Positions 47,634 through 59,380 of a DNA stretch of 64,000 nucleotides are shown here, in pieces (positions within the stretch are counted from its first letter, which is position 1; each line of letters opens with the position of its first letter). The DNA lies in contig JANBPU010000022.1 of the NCBI GenBank assembly GCA_027575805.1, positions 1-64,000 of the forward strand, in the 5' to 3' direction. The translations under genes and the position numbers were made by a program. The notes beneath the pieces are model-generated. The model was given only the letters and a program-made list of their open reading frames with translations, searched no databases and was not told the origin of the DNA. Source of the DNA: Mycoemilia scoparia (Eukaryota > Kickxellomycota > Kickxellomycetes > Kickxellales > Kickxellaceae).

Positions 47634-49657
47634 GCCACAGAGGGCATTTTTTACCTTTCCAGGCAATGAAGAAGCGGCAGTGTCGTAGCCGCACCCGCTC
47701 ATTTCTGCAGAACGGGCGTCAAGCGCTAACCATGCCTTTCCATAGTAGCAAAGCAAAGCAAGGCGGGTGGATATATGGGAAATCAACCATGTCAACTGTT
47801 TACAGGCACACACACTTTCAATCAAAGAACTTGAAGAAGCAAACACACACATGTTGTACCACAGGGCATCAAATCAATAACTCCACGTCAACCTGGCCTT
47901 GACTCCATCAAGCATTTCGGCCCGCAGTCCTAGCCGGTGCACACATCTGAAGATGTCTTCCAGAGCGTATGGAAGTTGGGATGGTATGGCTGACATTGAT
48001 TGGAGTCAGGCGAGAACCTCAGTGATTAAAATTGGGCTGAGACGCCGATGTCTGAGGCCTCATGTTCCGCGACCATAATGCAGCCGTAGCGGCCTATGGA
48101 TGGATGTTCCAATCACCCCATTGCTGCGACTGCTACCACCAAAGATTTAAAGGAGTGGGATATATTTCAGCCCCTGATATCAATCCACTCCGATCTCTCG
48201 CTCTCACAAGGCTTTGGCAACTAGGCTCAATGGCCGCTAGCAATGTGTTCTGTAAAGCCGTTTATGTTGCCTTTCCTGCCAACCCTTAATCCGGCCTCGC
48301 AAGGAATACTTCGGACCGGCTCTCTCTCTCTCTCTCTCTCTCTCTTGCTCAGACTCTCTTTGTAAAGGATCAAGATCAGTTATCTCATATTCCCGAAATG
48401 TCCATCAGCAATTCTTTGTAGAGCAGTATGGGGTAATACCCAGGGTATTGTCAAGATCGTACACATACACAAACACAAGGCTTTATTGCCTATGGCTCAC
48501 CCAAGCATCATCCACGCAGTCTTTCTTATAATTTAACGGTTCGACGTGTGTGTGTGTGTGTGTGGGTTTAATGACGGGAGTCTTATTCTTTATGCACAAC
48601 AGCCAGTAAGAAAAATCCATAAATTTTAATCAAAGTCTGCTTGTTGCTCACTGTGTACTCAAAGAGGGCTTTGGATGATAAGCTCTAAGCAGCAAAAGGG
48701 AATGCTTTTTTGCAAGTGTGTGTGTGTCTGTGTATATATGTAAAAGTGTTCAGATATTACTTTACCAACCTTGTCATTTATCCTCCTCTTGGCGTGACAT
48801 TTGTGTGGTACTTGCAATTCTTTTACAAAGAAAATGGGGCTATGGAGATATACAGACAATATTGGCAAGACCCTATTTTAGCCTGCCTACCAACCAATAA
48901 ATCTCCATATAATATGCACACAGTCAGCCATTCAAAAAGCTTTGGATCGTTCTTTGTCTAGGCGCTCTGTATATCTTTGTTAAAGGCTTTAAAAGAATTT
49001 CTATGGCTATTGGAATCCCTACCACATGTCCGAGATGACCTGCACAAAAATGATGTCTATCCAGATTCCACCTCCTTTGTGTTGTCTTACATGTGTATGG
49101 TGCGAGAGTTTCTTTGCCAGCCATTTTTTGCCATTTCCACCGCATGTTTGCAAAAAGTTTGAATTTTGAAATGGGAAGGATACTGTTGTTGTTTAGGGGA
49201 CTTTTTTACCTGAGTCGTTACAGCAATTTTAGAGCAGGAATTGCAAAATGGCATAATATATTTTGATATGCGGTTTTTATTGATTATATTTGAAATAAAC
49301 TATGCAAAAATTAGGTTATTTATTGGCATGATAATAATAATAATAATAATGATGATGATAATAATAATAATGGTGATAATGAGATTATCAGTGATAGTAG
49401 AAAGAATGCGAGATCTCTCCCATTTTTTAAACAAAACGTTCAATCAGATGTGTGCGCTAACTGTGGGGACGTCAATTGGAATGGTATGGTCACTTGGTTA
49501 GTTACTGATATATCAGTAGATATTTTTGTGCATCTGCGCAGCAGCAACGTTAAAAATAGCTGAATTAACCATGTCCCCTTGCTTTTAGTGTGAGGTGGGT
49601 CATGTAAAGAGGTAACCTGATTAATTAGTTCCAGATATTTCGGGATATCTTTATGTG

Positions 49658-49790
49658 ACATAGTAGTCTCCTCCAAAATGGCACTAGTATACTCCCCTGG
49701 ATACCAGCCAATGGTCACTGAGATTCCAGCTAAAATGCATAAGAGTATCTGTCTGTTCCCTTTTGATGGATAATTTTCCATATTGTTTGT
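49658..49790 (+). repeat. Dispersed repeat C, copy 5
   Basis: It reads TAGTAGTCTCCTCC, TACCAGCCAATGGTCACTGA, TTCCAGCTAAAATGCAT and TCTGTCTGTTCCCTTTTGAT. Closest to copy 1; it lacks the TTATGGGCTGA segment. Confidence 0.65.
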
Positions 49791-49998
49791 CTCAAGATCT
49801 GGTGTTGACATCTGATGTCAAATATAAAATATTATTACAAAAAGCCTGATACTATATACAGTTGGCTCATAGAGATTATATTGAAGCATTGTTGACATAG
49901 ACTTTCAGGTCAAATTCTTCATCTGGTAGGCTGCATGTAGCACACACAGGGGTTAGACTCGACAACCATCTTTATTTTTGACCATATTTGTGAGCCAC

Positions 49999-50323
49999 AT
50001 GGACAACAACAACAATAAAAGTAGCGGAGGAAAAATGGGTTATCAAAGAGAAATCGAAAACAAAAACTCCAATTTTATTACACCAAGTAGTCTATCTTCA
50101 AAGGGATTTACAAATTTAAACTCTTTGATGGTAAGCATGCTTGCTTTCAATTGATCACACAGTGTTTTTTGAATAATGATTTGGATTCCCATTTCTAAAG
50201 TCACACAAACTTTAGGAGAAAGAAATAACGAAAGTGAAGGATCATCATAAATGCAATTTATACTTGCGTGCCCTGTGTGTCTTTGTATTTCCTGAACAGT
50301 TCAAGCTTGAGATATGTCTGTAA
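49999..50323 (+). CDS. Possible small two-exon gene, unknown product
   Basis: Exon 1 is 49999-50130, with ATG and an Asn/Ser/Lys-rich start (MDNNNNKSSGGK). A GTAAGC donor and a TTTAG acceptor 85 bases later lead into exon 2, 50216-50323, which stays open to TAA. Together they give 79 aa, with LYLRALCVFVFPEQFKLEI near the end. Intron size, splice signals and phase fit the other genes of this genome, which makes it better than a random frame. No family is recognised. Confidence 0.35.
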
Positions 50324-50560
50324 ATTTTAGAGTTTTTGAGTCTCTTCTAATTCTCTTGAATCGGTTTAGAGAGGTGGGGTCCTGCTGATGATGTTGTGCA
50401 GATGGTTCATTTGGATCGGCTAGGTTTTGTTATGGTCTGAGTCGAATATGGTCTATTAAAAAGAAGCTTTTTGATCTTTGTGTACAGTAAACTACTGGCC
50501 AAGTATGAACTTTGTTCCCAAGCACGATTGCGTACTTAACTGGTAAAAGTGCACCCTTTA

Positions 50561-50612
50561 TAATGATTAAGCATTTTATTGCTCCTAGGGAGGTAGCTAT
50601 ATGCCATATGCG
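50561..50612 (-). repeat. Dispersed repeat B, copy 3
   Basis: The plus strand reads TAATGATTAAGCATTTTATT, GCTCCTAGGGAGGTAGCTAT, ATGCCATATGCG, the reverse complement of copy 2 over about 45 bases. Its end overlaps the start of repeat A copy 4. Confidence 0.65.
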
Positions 50613-50722
50613 TGATTATTTTTGAAAGGCCAATTTTTACTAGCAGGCCAGTAGTTTCAACTTGCATATTGGCCAGCCTACACTATCATTGATAGTATTA
50701 ATTTAGCCCTTCAAAAATAATC
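50606..50722. mobile_element. MITE-like repeat A, copy 4 (different interior)
   Basis: Ends GATTATTTTTGAAAGG and CCCTTCAAAAATAATC form a near-perfect terminal inverted repeat. The interior is not that of copies 1-3 but has its own inverted parts (GGCCAAT ... ATTGGCC and ACTATCATTGATAGT). Confidence 0.6.
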
Positions 50723-51245
50723 TCTCAATTTTAGATAAATTGATACTTTATCACTTTTTATTCTTTATAACTTTTAAGAAGTTATTATAGTCAATAAAAA
50801 GGAGAATTATGGGAAACTCAATAATCTCACCCCAAGTTACATGATTTTGCGCACCAAAAAAATAGCTGCCCATATGTGTTGTTTTATCCTACCATCTTGT
50901 ACACATACAAGCGGGCAAGTATGTATGTAGATTTGTGCAGATGCTTATGAACTTTATTGATGAAAGTGTTTGAGGCCATCCATGCCTTTGAAAATGTACA
51001 CAACACCCTATTCAAACTCTTTTTCTAATAAAAGCAAGGATCAAACCAACTGTGTAATCAAGAACCATTAAGCGTGTCCTCACTCACATTGTTTGTAGAT
51101 TTCTTTTTAGCTATTCGATATGCATTCATTATTGTTTTCCAAAGTCGTTAAAGTCATAAAAAGGGCTTAGAGACAAATCCACAACCTCCACAAAGACCAG
51201 GTTCATAAAGTTTTCATGAGAAGAAACCCACACTAAAATTTGTAG

Positions 51246-54200
51246 TCAGTATTCCATGGCTGTCAGAAAGAGCTGATTCTCCCGGAAGATCCTGTTTATG
51301 AGTTTCTTTTGTTTCGTATTCAGTTTTATCTTGCCCAACTCTTTCTTCAGTCTGTTAAAAAGCTCCTCGTGGTCATTATATAGATGTCGCTTGCTTTGAA
51401 GTATTTGGAAGAAAGCATTCAAGCCAAGCCTTTATACAAAGATATTAAAAGCGCGGTATTGAAGCCTGTTATTAGCATATTGGATCAGCTATGACTTTGC
51501 AATTATATATATATAAGAGGAATAAGAGGCGTGTGTATTATGATGTTTATGACGGACTTACTTCTGAACCTCGTTCTTTTTGATACAAGATTTTGGCTTG
51601 CCACAGTCAATAGAGTCGGTTCTTTGGTGTTTCATACTGTTACTTGCCATGATGTAGGCAAAGTTAATGGTTTCCTGAATGACCCCTTTGTATCAATAAA
51701 GCGAAAGCGAAAGTGTTTTAGTATACAAAAAGAAGTGCTTGTGTAAACAAAGCTTGCATTGCTTTACACTTTGGTATTTTATCTTACCATACAAGAATTC
51801 GATGTTTGGCTTTGACGATGGCAGCTTGCAATTCCAATGGTGAAATTTCATTGCAGTAAACAAAATGAGCTGATACATGTTTGTAAGTACGGTCGCTTCG
51901 TCATTTAGTATCGGGTCAAACAAGATCGGATGAGTACGTGCTTGTATAGTCCTAGATTTATATATACCTCTGTGTTAGCAGTGCTTTTTGAATATATACA
52001 TGTGGATAGAAGAATACTGATCATCATAGAATCCATACTTTAGAACTCTTTGTAGTAAGGTTTTTCCAGGTCGATTTGATATATCAGATGCAGTATTGCT
52101 CATAAGGTTTGCCCCACGGAATTTGCTATAATCAACACGAACCGAAAGGCTTTTTTCGTCAATGATAAATCCACACCATGGAAATCCTGCTCTAGAAATA
52201 GGACCAGATTTAGTCACGTCATTGCTATCACCCACAGATCGCGGATCAAAGTTACTCAATGTCTTTTCGGGGTTAATTATGCAGCCATAGTCGGGAAATC
52301 CCTGTGTCATTAGATCCATAAACCGAATGGCCTTATTCTTGTCAAGAGTGATTATAAGAAAATCATCCACAAATCTTAGCATCAGCGTATCTCTTCCATA
52401 GAGACTGCTTAGCTTCTTGTGTTCAAGTCTAGCATAAAGTAGATTGCAGAGTATTGGGGAGAGTACAGAGCCTTGTGGGATTCCGGTGGTTTGCAGGTAT
52501 AAGGAATTACCAATCTTTACAAGATGTTTCTTGATGTGTTCAGTGATAAGACTTAGTATATCATTGGAATATACTATCGGGTACACCACATTGTCAACAA
52601 ACAAGGAATGGGCAGTATTTTCTGAGATGTCATGGACGAGATCGGTAAATCTTGGAAATGTACCTTTAGTAGTAAAAAAATAGATTTCAATGTTGGTATA
52701 TTGCTGATATTATGAATTACTTTAGAAGCTGATTATATATATATATATATATATATCTGGCTGGTGTGATGTTTCCATACCTGTTTCAGTAGCCTCGAAT
52801 TTGGCTTGTCTATGGATGTTTCCAAGTAAATGACGGATCTTCCAATACTTGAAGATTGCATACTCTTTCTATAGATATAGCCCAAATTTTTATATGAAGC
52901 AGTTGCTCTAATTGTTTTAATGATGCCAACATATAGATATTACTTACATCTTGCAGAAGGTCACCTAATATTGATATCAGGATGTCTTGGTTTATATTGT
53001 CATACGCACCCTGTACATCTACTTTTACCATATAGTATTTTTCAAATTCTCCTTCACTATCACATACAAATGGAAATGTTGATTCAGATTTATCTTTTGT
53101 AGGAGATACGTGTTATTGATGTCAATGAGGTTACTGCGACTCTTACTTTTGTTTTGCTAGGAGCTCTTCGGTTCCAGTCTTAAATGACTTCAGAGCTTTG
53201 TAGATGTCATTAAATCCAAATGCTGATCCCGAAAACACGACAGGCTGATTGACCTATTGGAAATGAGAGACGATGTCAATGTTGTGATGATATGCGATCC
53301 GAAATATTACCTGAAATAATAAAACATCGATGTAATGAATGCATACCATCTCATAGCTCATTATATGGAATGCATCATTCAGTGTTTTGTTGATAGGCTG
53401 CATTAACGACTTGCGCCTGTTTATGGAATCAATACTACCAACAAACATATCCTGTAACAGTAGCAGTATCGATTATGATGAGCGTGGTTTTAGTATATTT
53501 GAACTACTGATATCATGTATACATATACTCGTAAGTTAAATCCATAAAGTGTGGTGTTGTACGCTTACCCAAGAAAGCCCACTCCTTTTGAGATTGGTAA
53601 TGGGCCGAAATCCCGTCTTCTTGGGAAGCAGTCGGATAGGAGCATAGGACAATCTACGATCTGTTACAATATCCTTTATTTCGTTCTACAGAATCGGTAG
53701 GAAGTTGCGTGTTAAATCGTGTCTTCAATTAATAAAAAAAGCCTTCGGGTTAACTACAATGTTGTAATTCGATCAAGTTTTAGCCTTACTTTTTTAACAA
53801 GCTTAAACATTTTTGTTTTCAATTTTTCCCAAGCAGGCGCCGTGATCTTGGTCCAAACATCGTGTCTAAAGTAGACGATGTCATTCTTTTGACCATTACA
53901 CTCCGTTGTATAGAAATGAGCCTATATATAGACAAATATATATATATATATATATGCACGAAATCTGTTTTTTAATAAATCCCTGAAAAGTTTGTTCAAT
54001 GTCAGGGCGGAATAGCGTAAACAGAAAGTCCCGTTGAATAACCAGGAAAGGGGGGCGAGCGATGTATGAGAAGAGAAGTATGGCTGATGTGGAAACCATA
54101 TTTAAGTTGTATTGTTTAGTGTGTGATGAGATGATTGTGGTGTGCCAACCCACACCAAGTTTCGGAGAAGGAGGACAAGCAAATCCGAATATGCATTATA

Positions 54201-57200
54201 TCTTATGTTCTAAGTTGCAAGGTGCCGACACATTGTATATAAAGCACATTGCCGGCACCGTAGCGCACTCGAGGTATTTCAATGGGAAGCCTCATTTTGG
54301 GGATATCATAATCCAAGAAAAGGGCCTCGGTGATAGTGTCTTTTTGCATTTATATGATCGACTCACCTTGACAAGCGGGATTATGTAGCGGCTAAATAGC
54401 CAGTACACAAACGATGCAAACAAATTTCTACGAAGTTTGCTTTCTTCTGGTTGTTCATGGAATCTTTGGGCCTTGCCTTTCTTCTTGCCAGGATAATTGG
54501 TTTTGGACTTGAATTTTGGATTCTTTAACCATGAATCGCACTCGTTTAGCTACATCAAAATAGACATGTATGTTTTTGGGTGAGAGTTTAGTTTCTGGAA
54601 TCGAACAAGATTTCAAGGGGGATGGGCAGGGTGGTTTAGACAGCCAGGGAGCCAATTTCTGGAAAAGTACAGTGCACACACACACACACACACACACGCA
54701 AGTAAATGTCGGGACTTATAGTTAGTCTTGTGTGTCGCAAAGTATTGTCTACTATCTACCGCACAAGGAGCTTTTCAAAGAAATCTAAATCCCTTCACTG
54801 ATGATAATGTCATCACAAAGCCAGAGATATTTGTAGGCTTTGGCGATATTGTAGAATCTCTTGGTGATAATGCAATGCGTGCTTTTGCAGCATTTACAGA
54901 TATTTGTTCCTTATGCAGACGATAGATTTAGGAAAGGTGACCCAAATAAGAATTCAAGAACCGTGGCTATTTAATGCCGACAGGAGGAGCCAAACAAGTA
55001 GGCTATCAGTATGGACATACAGGGGAGTAATAGTTCTACACATATATATATATATATATATATGTATAGGTTCTACTAAAATTGGGTCCTCGGATATACT
55101 TGCAGCAAGACAATAAAAAAGAAAGATAACCAAGAATTGGTTGGAACCATTACCTTGAAGCCTTGCAGAAGGTTATGCATAGTGATCTTTTCAAATCGAC
55201 GCCCACATAGAAAGGTTATAATAGCTACATTTACCATAGAAACATCAACATATCCCAGTTACACCGAATATGTGTGTAAATGTGCATAAATATATTTTCG
55301 TGTTATTCGTTGTCCGGGAATTGTTATGGAGCAGAAAGATAGACGGAGGGGGAGGTTTGTAGAGTGGTATGCGAATAGGTCAACAGCAGTGTTGTGACCA
55401 TACAATATGCAGCAGATAAATGGGCATCGTATTCCCGATCGATCATGAGAAGCGGCATCAGAGGGTTAGTTGACGTTGATATGTCCGTCGTTGGTATCGG
55501 TCACGTTCACATATCAGCATCAAGTATAATAACCATGTATTCCAGATGTTAGTACCAGGCCATTGTTATTGACTGGCTATATTTCTTCCACACAGAAGCG
55601 CTTGCGTTCCTTGGGCATACTGCGTGAGGTGGATAAAGGTGCCGCTTTCTCCTGCTTTCATTTAGAGATCTGCCATTTGCAAAACTTACCCTTTCTAAGC
55701 GCTAAACGATTGCTATCCTTTTTCTTGTTATTGGGATCACCTATCAAGTCCTCCGGTATAACATTGCGGACGCAGGCAAGCACAAACTCAGATACCTAAT
55801 CCCATTGTATAATTAGGAAAACAGTGTTGGATTATTCTTAAATAAACAAATGAACTTTTTTGGGATTGGGAAAGTTTCAAGTCCCGCACCTCCCATGCCT
55901 TCCTTTCAAAAAGAAGGACCCTTCCAACAACACACAGCATATTCTAAAATAAATAGTTGTGCATAGATTAGTTTGCAACAACAAGATGGTTCTCAGGAGA
56001 GCTTTATATAGGAATAGCAGTCCATCGCCAAATAATGAATGCCTAACAGCAGTAGCAAAAGCAACTGCACTTTTAAACAATAGTATAGGTAGAAGCAGGT
56101 TGTGTAATGTTTTGCCAGGACAATATATTTCGGTCAATCAGATGACTGATGGCGGATGGTAACATTATTGCTGCTATTCCTACACAAAGAGTGATGCAAC
56201 AAAAATCCTTCTGTGGCCCACATCTCCTACCCTAAACCAAGGCTGTCAGCAAATAATGCATTAAATGCACCAAATCACACAACTTACTTTATCAGAAGCA
56301 CATTGGGCATCGAGAACGGACTTTTCATGGCCGCCGCTCTGGTCAGCAAGAAGCTTCAAACCTTCAAAGGCAGCAGCATCATAGCCGTCTACCGAATCAG
56401 GCACTTTGTTTTTTGTATCGGTCGGAGAATCTTGATAAAGGATCTGTCGCAGGCTGTTTTGGCTAGCAAATCGAAGAATACTACTACTACTGGGTTCTGC
56501 TGGATTTTTGGGACTACGGATATCATTATTATCTGTTTCCTTCGCCAGGACTCTGGTTCCGGCTGGAATTGGAGCCCCGCTTTCATCGTTGATATTCTCG
56601 ATATCCATTAGGCTATATTTCCCCTCTTCCACATCCTCATCATCACTACCGAAAAGCGGCGGCAAAAGTGCCAGATTTCCTCGCTCGCCTTCATTTTTAC
56701 CATCGTTAGTAACAACACCTTGTTGTTCCGCCAGCTTCTGCCTTCCTTTTGTATTTTTTGGCTGTTTGTTGTGACTGTTTGTGCAAAGAGGGGTTGTGGC
56801 TAGGGCAGCGGGATAGGAAAACATACTTGGTGCCACTTTTCCACCAGCAAAATATGTGGAGCAGGACAATTGCGTTGCAGCCGCCATATTTTGTGTTGGT
56901 CTCACATCCTCATCAATGTCCTCGTCGCTTTCGCTTTCAAACGCGCCAGCTTGCTGAGTATATTTTTCGACTTGTTTGTAATCTCGAAGTCTCCACTATC
57001 CACAACAACCATACATAGACAAAAGTGTAAGCATATGGTGTGTGGGAGTCACAACTATCTTAATAATTGGTTTTTTTGAATTTTCGGATGTCTGGAGATT
57101 CTGAGAACATATGACTTACCGAGCTTCTGCATATTTTGTACAAATAAAACCTGTACTTGCATTTACCATGCAGCTTGAGAAGCCGGTAGACAAGTGGTTC

Positions 57201-59380
57201 TAGTACCTTTTTTCGCCATCCTGATAACTTTGGCTTGGGAATGTTCAAAGTTCTGAAAAGCTATAAGGAGATATAGAAAAGCATTATTATTATTATCATC
57301 ATCACCACCACCACCACGACCATCGTTGGTTATAATAATGGACCTGATTGATTGTTGTTATAAAGAACCCATCTTTAATAACATACACAAACATACATAT
57401 TATGTGTATATATTAGAGTTAACGGTTCCTTGAAGAACTCATGCATGGCTGACCACTATCATCAATAATGGTTCTACCACCAGGACTACGACTTCTTTTT
57501 AATGGTCCAGATTATGAATTCTTAAAACACAAGACTCATACCTCCTCATTTTGAAACATGTCTTTCATTAGCTCGTTAATTGAGCTGCTTTCATTTCTCT
57601 TTTTGTGTAGCCGACATAGAATATCTATGGAAAGCCATAAAGTTATCCATATACACAGATACAATTTTCAACCATTTATATATTTAAAAAAGTAGCATAT
57701 GAGCGCGCGCGCGCGCGCCTCTTTCCATTAATATATTTTTGATGCATAGTTTTATACTCACGGTCTTGTGGTAGTCCCCACCTGATGTTGAGGCTGTTGC
57801 TCTGATCCTTTCCCTTGTATATCTTTGTGCACTTTCCATATAATAATTGAGACCGTGAGAATGAAATTGTGCTGTACTTTGCGCTTTGGTTTATGGTGCT
57901 ACCACCAGCTGAAGCCTTATCTTTTCTACTCTCTATACTATTGCTGCTAGTACTGGTGCTACTAGAACCGCTATTGGCCCACACATTATTTTGGAATGCC
58001 TTGTTGTTAATATGTCCATTTTAAAAACTTTATGGCTCTGTAGTATAATCAAGAGCCATATACCACACATATATTTCAAATTGGTGACTTGCCTCCTTTT
58101 CAATGCCGCGTTTTTATCAATGGTCTTATGTGAGGTGGTGTCGATCTTTTGGCGTTTCGTATCAGCATGGTTGTTTTCTGAAGAATTGGTGCAAGTTACA
58201 TCCGAAAATGTCCTCTTTAAGTAGTTTTTATCAACAATTTCGGATAGGTCTGGAGCCGACTGGCTGCTAAATCTTAACTCTGGAGTTGGACGTGCTGTGT
58301 CTATACACTTGTCATTTTCTTTCTGGTTGCTTTCATTGGTATCTTTCTGTTTCTTCTTGGGAGATTTTTCTATAGATTTGGATTTTGCCTTGGATGGATT
58401 TTCGGGGATGGTATGATTTTTATATTTCTGTGCAATCACCCGGAGTGCAAATTCACCTTTTCATATATGATAATTAAGTATTTGTAATTTAGATAGAATG
58501 GCGAAATTAGTCAGCTTTATAATTTCTATTTGTTAGTTTAGATATTTAATCTCTGTAGCTTACCAGTAAGTTGATAAAAGCATTGGTTCTTTGTAGGAAC
58601 AAATATCATAGTCTTCTTTAGTAAGTAAAACATTGCTTCTTCGCCAATTCTATACATGTACATTTATTATTTAAACAGCCAGTAAATATATATATATATA
58701 TATATATCATAAATTTGTTAGATCATTCGCATTTCCGAATTCTAACATACCTTTCCAACAGTTTGTCCCATATAAATGATTTAAGTTCTGATACAAGTGT
58801 ATTTATAAAGATATTTTTTACAGCAGAATGCCCACTAAGTGTTCCGAAGCTTTCGCTCTTTGCCTATAAACATGTGCAAGTATTTAACACTGATAGCAAC
58901 TATGGCATTGTCTTTAATAATATATATATATATATATATATATGAATTGCGTTTTTAAAAAATGTTACTTACGACCTCATATCCCCTTGTAATTATGTTT
59001 TTCTCGTTTTCATCCCATTTTACGCTTGAAGTCTTTAATACTCTGATTACGCTATTTACAATCTATAGGTTTATATAGAGATATCATTCATGTTATATTT
59101 GAACTAATCTCCGACATGTCATAGAGTGTTAAATCGGGATACTTGCATCACTTTGTTTAAGAATGGGCGGTGTTATCTTCATGGGCTTATTTGGAAGTGC
59201 TTCATCTTCAGGCAAAGCGACCCGAGCATTCTGCACAAAATTTGTATACTGAGAATCGTCGCCATCCTTAACCAGTTTTAGTGGGGAGTGGCTGGTATCA
59301 ATTAGCTTTTCAAGTAGCTCGGGAAGAGTATAAACTCTGTCAAAGATGTGATGTAAAATTGTATGCTTCTCGGTATGCAT
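51246..59380 (-). CDS. TERT: Telomerase reverse transcriptase, 23 exons
   Basis: The catalytic subunit that extends telomeres on an RNA template. Exons: 59380-59147, 59062-58973, 58863-58751, 58649-58564, 58456-58089, 57999-57762, 57624-57542, 57260-57120, 56995-56288, 55944-55891, 55795-55690, 55224-55154, 54549-54367, 53921-53790, 53685-53569, 53451-53347, 53253-53147, 53056-52948, 52868-52781, 52663-52039, 51969-51788, 51685-51562, 51429-51246. All phases agree: 4248 nt, 1415 aa, longer than the usual 900-1150. The N-terminal TEN part (RVYTLPELLEKL, GYEV, RIGEEAMFYLL, FYQLTG) precedes the RNA-binding domain (WGLPQDHILCRLH, LHGKCKY). Then come FYTTE and motif 1, motif 2 (IRLLPKKTGFRPITNL), motif A (VKVDVQGAYD, Asp992), B' (GIPQGSVLSP), C (LRFVDDF, Asp1144/1145), motif E (WCGFIID) and the thumb (HPILFDPILNDEA). 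Extra length is acidic or Ser/Lys-rich insert in exons 5, 6 and 9. Least certain: the exon 5 donor and introns 1 and 9. Confidence 0.95.
57703..57718. repeat. (GC)8 tract in a TERT intron
   Basis: Sixteen alternating G and C in intron 6 of TERT, striking in an otherwise AT-rich intron. Such tracts can adopt Z-DNA. Confidence 0.9.

Larger units (their letters stand above)
46596..49998. other. Kinase upstream region and GC-rich island
   Basis: 46596-47040 is the probable kinase promoter and leader. From about 47040 to 48300 the sequence is clearly richer in G+C than other spacers and has open frames on both strands. A (CT)n run at 48320-48345 and a (GT)n run at 48547-48563 follow. Repeat C copy 5 lies at 49658-49790 and an ATA/ATG triplet tract at 49329-49382. 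No named gene. Confidence 0.45.
50324..51245. other. 3' flank of TERT with repeats
   Basis: AT-rich 0.9 kb holding repeat B copy 3 and repeat A copy 4, which abut. No gene is seen. Confidence 0.5.

Noticed and set aside
47598..47852. Minus-strand ORF in the GC-rich island
   Set aside because: It conflicts with a + strand frame, and both are likely effects of high G+C content.
51975..52604. Isolated reverse-transcriptase ORF as a LINE or other retroelement
   Set aside because: Flanking exons supply the FYTTE and motif 1/2 segments, the telomerase RNA-binding region and the C-terminal thumb. There is no endonuclease, RNase H or repeat structure. It is a TERT exon.
54062..54388. 108-codon + strand ORF
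   Set aside because: It lies antisense within TERT intron 13, runs into exon 13 and has no recognisable motif. Most likely chance.
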